Shown here piece by piece: positions 63,050-64,000 of a stretch of DNA of 64,000 bases. A program made the position numbers and the translations under genes. Below the pieces are notes generated by a model. The model was given only the letters and a program-made list of their open reading frames with translations. It had not been told where the DNA came from and ran no database searches. Source of the stretch: Pseudomonadota bacterium (lineage in GTDB: Bacteria > Pseudomonadota > Gammaproteobacteria > Steroidobacterales > Steroidobacteraceae); NCBI GenBank assembly GCA_018241445.1, contig JAFEDT010000011.1:62001-126000 (forward strand), written 5' to 3'. Within the stretch, counting starts at the first letter, position 1, and each line of letters begins with the position of its first letter.

Positions 63050-63652
63050 ATGTCGCCGACAGCCAGACAGCAAGCCCTCCAGATCATCGGGCGGACCGGG
63101 GTTGCCCGGGCGCGCGAACTCGAAGCCCAGGGCATCACCGGGGCGCTGCTTGCCCGACTCGTGAAGGAAGGGCTGGTGCTGCGTCAATCGCGTGGGATCT
63201 ACGTCACGGCTGGGCATGCAGCGACCCCCGCGCACACGCTCGCTCAGGTGGCTAAACGTGTTCCCGACGGGGTCTTCTGTCTGCTCACAGCGCTTCGCTT
63301 CCACCGACTCACGACCCAGGCCCCGGCGGAGGTCTGGGTCGCACTTCCGGAGAAGGCACGCCGGCCGCGGCTGGACTACCCACGCCTGAGAGTTGCGCGC
63401 TTCTCTAACGAGGCGCTCACGGAAGGCATCGAGGAACATCGCGCGGAGGGCGTCACGCTGCGTGTCTATTCGGCCGCCAAGACAGTTGCCGACTGCTTCA
63501 AGTATCGCAACAAAATCGGTATCGACGTCGCCGTGGAAGCACTGCGCGACTTCAGCCGCAAACATCGCGGCGGCGCAAACGACCTGGCCCACTACGCCCG
63601 GATCTGCCGGGTTGCGCGCGTCATGCAGCCGTACCTGGACGCGATCGCGTGA
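63050..63652 (+). CDS. abiEi: AbiEi-type antitoxin/regulator
   Basis: 200 residues. An N-terminal winged helix (ALQIIGRTGVARARELEAQG and LVKEGLVLRQSRGIYVTAG) binds DNA. The C-terminal part (YSAAKTVADCFKYRNKIGID) is the AbiEi antitoxin domain. It represses its own operon and neutralises AbiEii in type IV toxin-antitoxin systems. The stop overlaps the toxin start by three bases (GTGA). Confidence 0.88.
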   Translation: MSPTARQQALQIIGRTGVARARELEAQGITGALLARLVKEGLVLRQSRGIYVTAGHAATPAHTLAQVAKRVPDGVFCLLTALRFHRLTTQAPAEVWVALPEKARRPRLDYPRLRVARFSNEALTEGIEEHRAEGVTLRVYSAAKTVADCFKYRNKIGIDVAVEALRDFSRKHRGGANDLAHYARICRVARVMQPYLDAIA

Positions 63653-64000
63653 CGGGCAAGACCAACCTTGCCGCCTCGGTCGCGGCGCGTCTGCTGAATC
63701 GGGCGCGACAAACGGGCGATGATTACCAGACGCTGCTGACCAGTTTCTGTCTCGAACGCTTCCTCTATCGGCTCGCCGTCTCCGATCGGCGCGAGCGTTT
63801 CGTGCTCAAGGGCGCAATGCTCCTGCGACTCTGGTCGGAGCAGCCCTACCGGGCGACGCTCGATCTCGATTTGCTGCGCCGGGGCGACGGCTCGATTGAT
63901 TCGATCCGCGAAGATCTCAGGGCGATCGTCGCGACGCCGGTCCCACCGGACGCCGTCGCCTTCGACGGTGAGCACATCCGCCTCGAGGCGATCCGCGCCG
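63649..64000 (+). CDS. abiEii: AbiEii-type nucleotidyltransferase toxin, cut by window end
   Basis: The first 117 residues are visible from GTG 63649. LERFLYRLAVSDRRERFVLK, then GAMLLRLWSEQPYRATLDLD, with the Asp-x-Asp after a Gly-led segment, is the nucleotidyltransferase (DUF1814) signature of AbiEii toxins. It would add nucleotides to a tRNA or other RNA and so stop growth in infected cells. It is overlapped by abiEi. The 3' end is outside the window. Confidence 0.88.
   Translation, partial: MTGKTNLAASVAARLLNRARQTGDDYQTLLTSFCLERFLYRLAVSDRRERFVLKGAMLLRLWSEQPYRATLDLDLLRRGDGSIDSIREDLRAIVATPVPPDAVAFDGEHIRLEAIRA

Overview
The window looks like high-GC chromosomal DNA of a Gram-negative proteobacterium, most likely a gammaproteobacterium. 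The evidence is an O-antigen-type sugar-nucleotide cluster resembling those of pseudomonads and enterobacteria, an outer-membrane beta-barrel protein ending in Phe, a VirB-type secretion locus and a steroid-degradation operon. A steroid-degrading lineage is my inference; no rRNA or tRNA gene was recognised to fix the taxonomy.

Region 1 (1-20 kb) makes surface polysaccharide. fnlA-fnlB-fnlC make UDP-N-acetyl-L-fucosamine and are followed by a WbuB-like glycosyltransferase. A PhyH-type dioxygenase, a WbpV-like reductase and a WbpL/WecA-like initiating transferase come next. A glycosyltransferase on the opposite strand and a Tat-exported beta-helix protein interrupt the run. Then come wbpM, ugd, manC and a phosphomannomutase, with wecB on the other strand. 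WbpM, WbpV and WbpL together suggest that D-QuiNAc is the first sugar, with L-FucNAc added by the WbuB-like enzyme. No flippase or polymerase is visible, so the cluster probably continues to the left. Toxin-antitoxin debris sits between these genes: a broken zeta-like gene with its intact small partner, and a vapBC pair.

Region 2 (20-31 kb) is chromosomal background: an M20 peptidase, a bactofilin with a zinc-ribbon partner, a BamA/TamA-like barrel protein, an orphan ModA, a pirin, and a DUF6600/FecR-like proline-rich protein. It also holds an ApbE / FMN-binding / membrane-protein module with a Fur-box-like site.

Region 3 (30.8-47.6 kb) is a conjugation island. It contains ssb, virB2 to virB11 (with a small protein in the virB7 position), two closely related VirD4-like coupling ATPases flanking a small membrane protein, a MobA/MobL relaxase and a PRTase. 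A FitAB/VapBC-like pair lies at each end. No integrase, replication gene or VirB1 was found.

Region 4 (47.6-53.8 kb) is accessory and has a defence flavour: a PAP2 phosphatase, a ribbon-helix-helix/nucleotidyltransferase pair with a strong operator-like palindrome, an MBL hydrolase, and a TIR-NB-ARC-repeat (STAND) protein.

Region 5 (53.9-62.8 kb, minus strand) is a compact operon for degrading the last part of a steroid side chain: acyl-CoA synthetase, ChsE2, ChsH2, ChsE1, ChsH1 and an Ltp2-like aldolase, then a FAD oxidoreductase and an SCP2-like protein. A 35-bp tandem duplication has shifted the frame at the 3' end of chsH1. The window ends in an AbiE-type toxin-antitoxin locus whose toxin gene is cut by the window edge.
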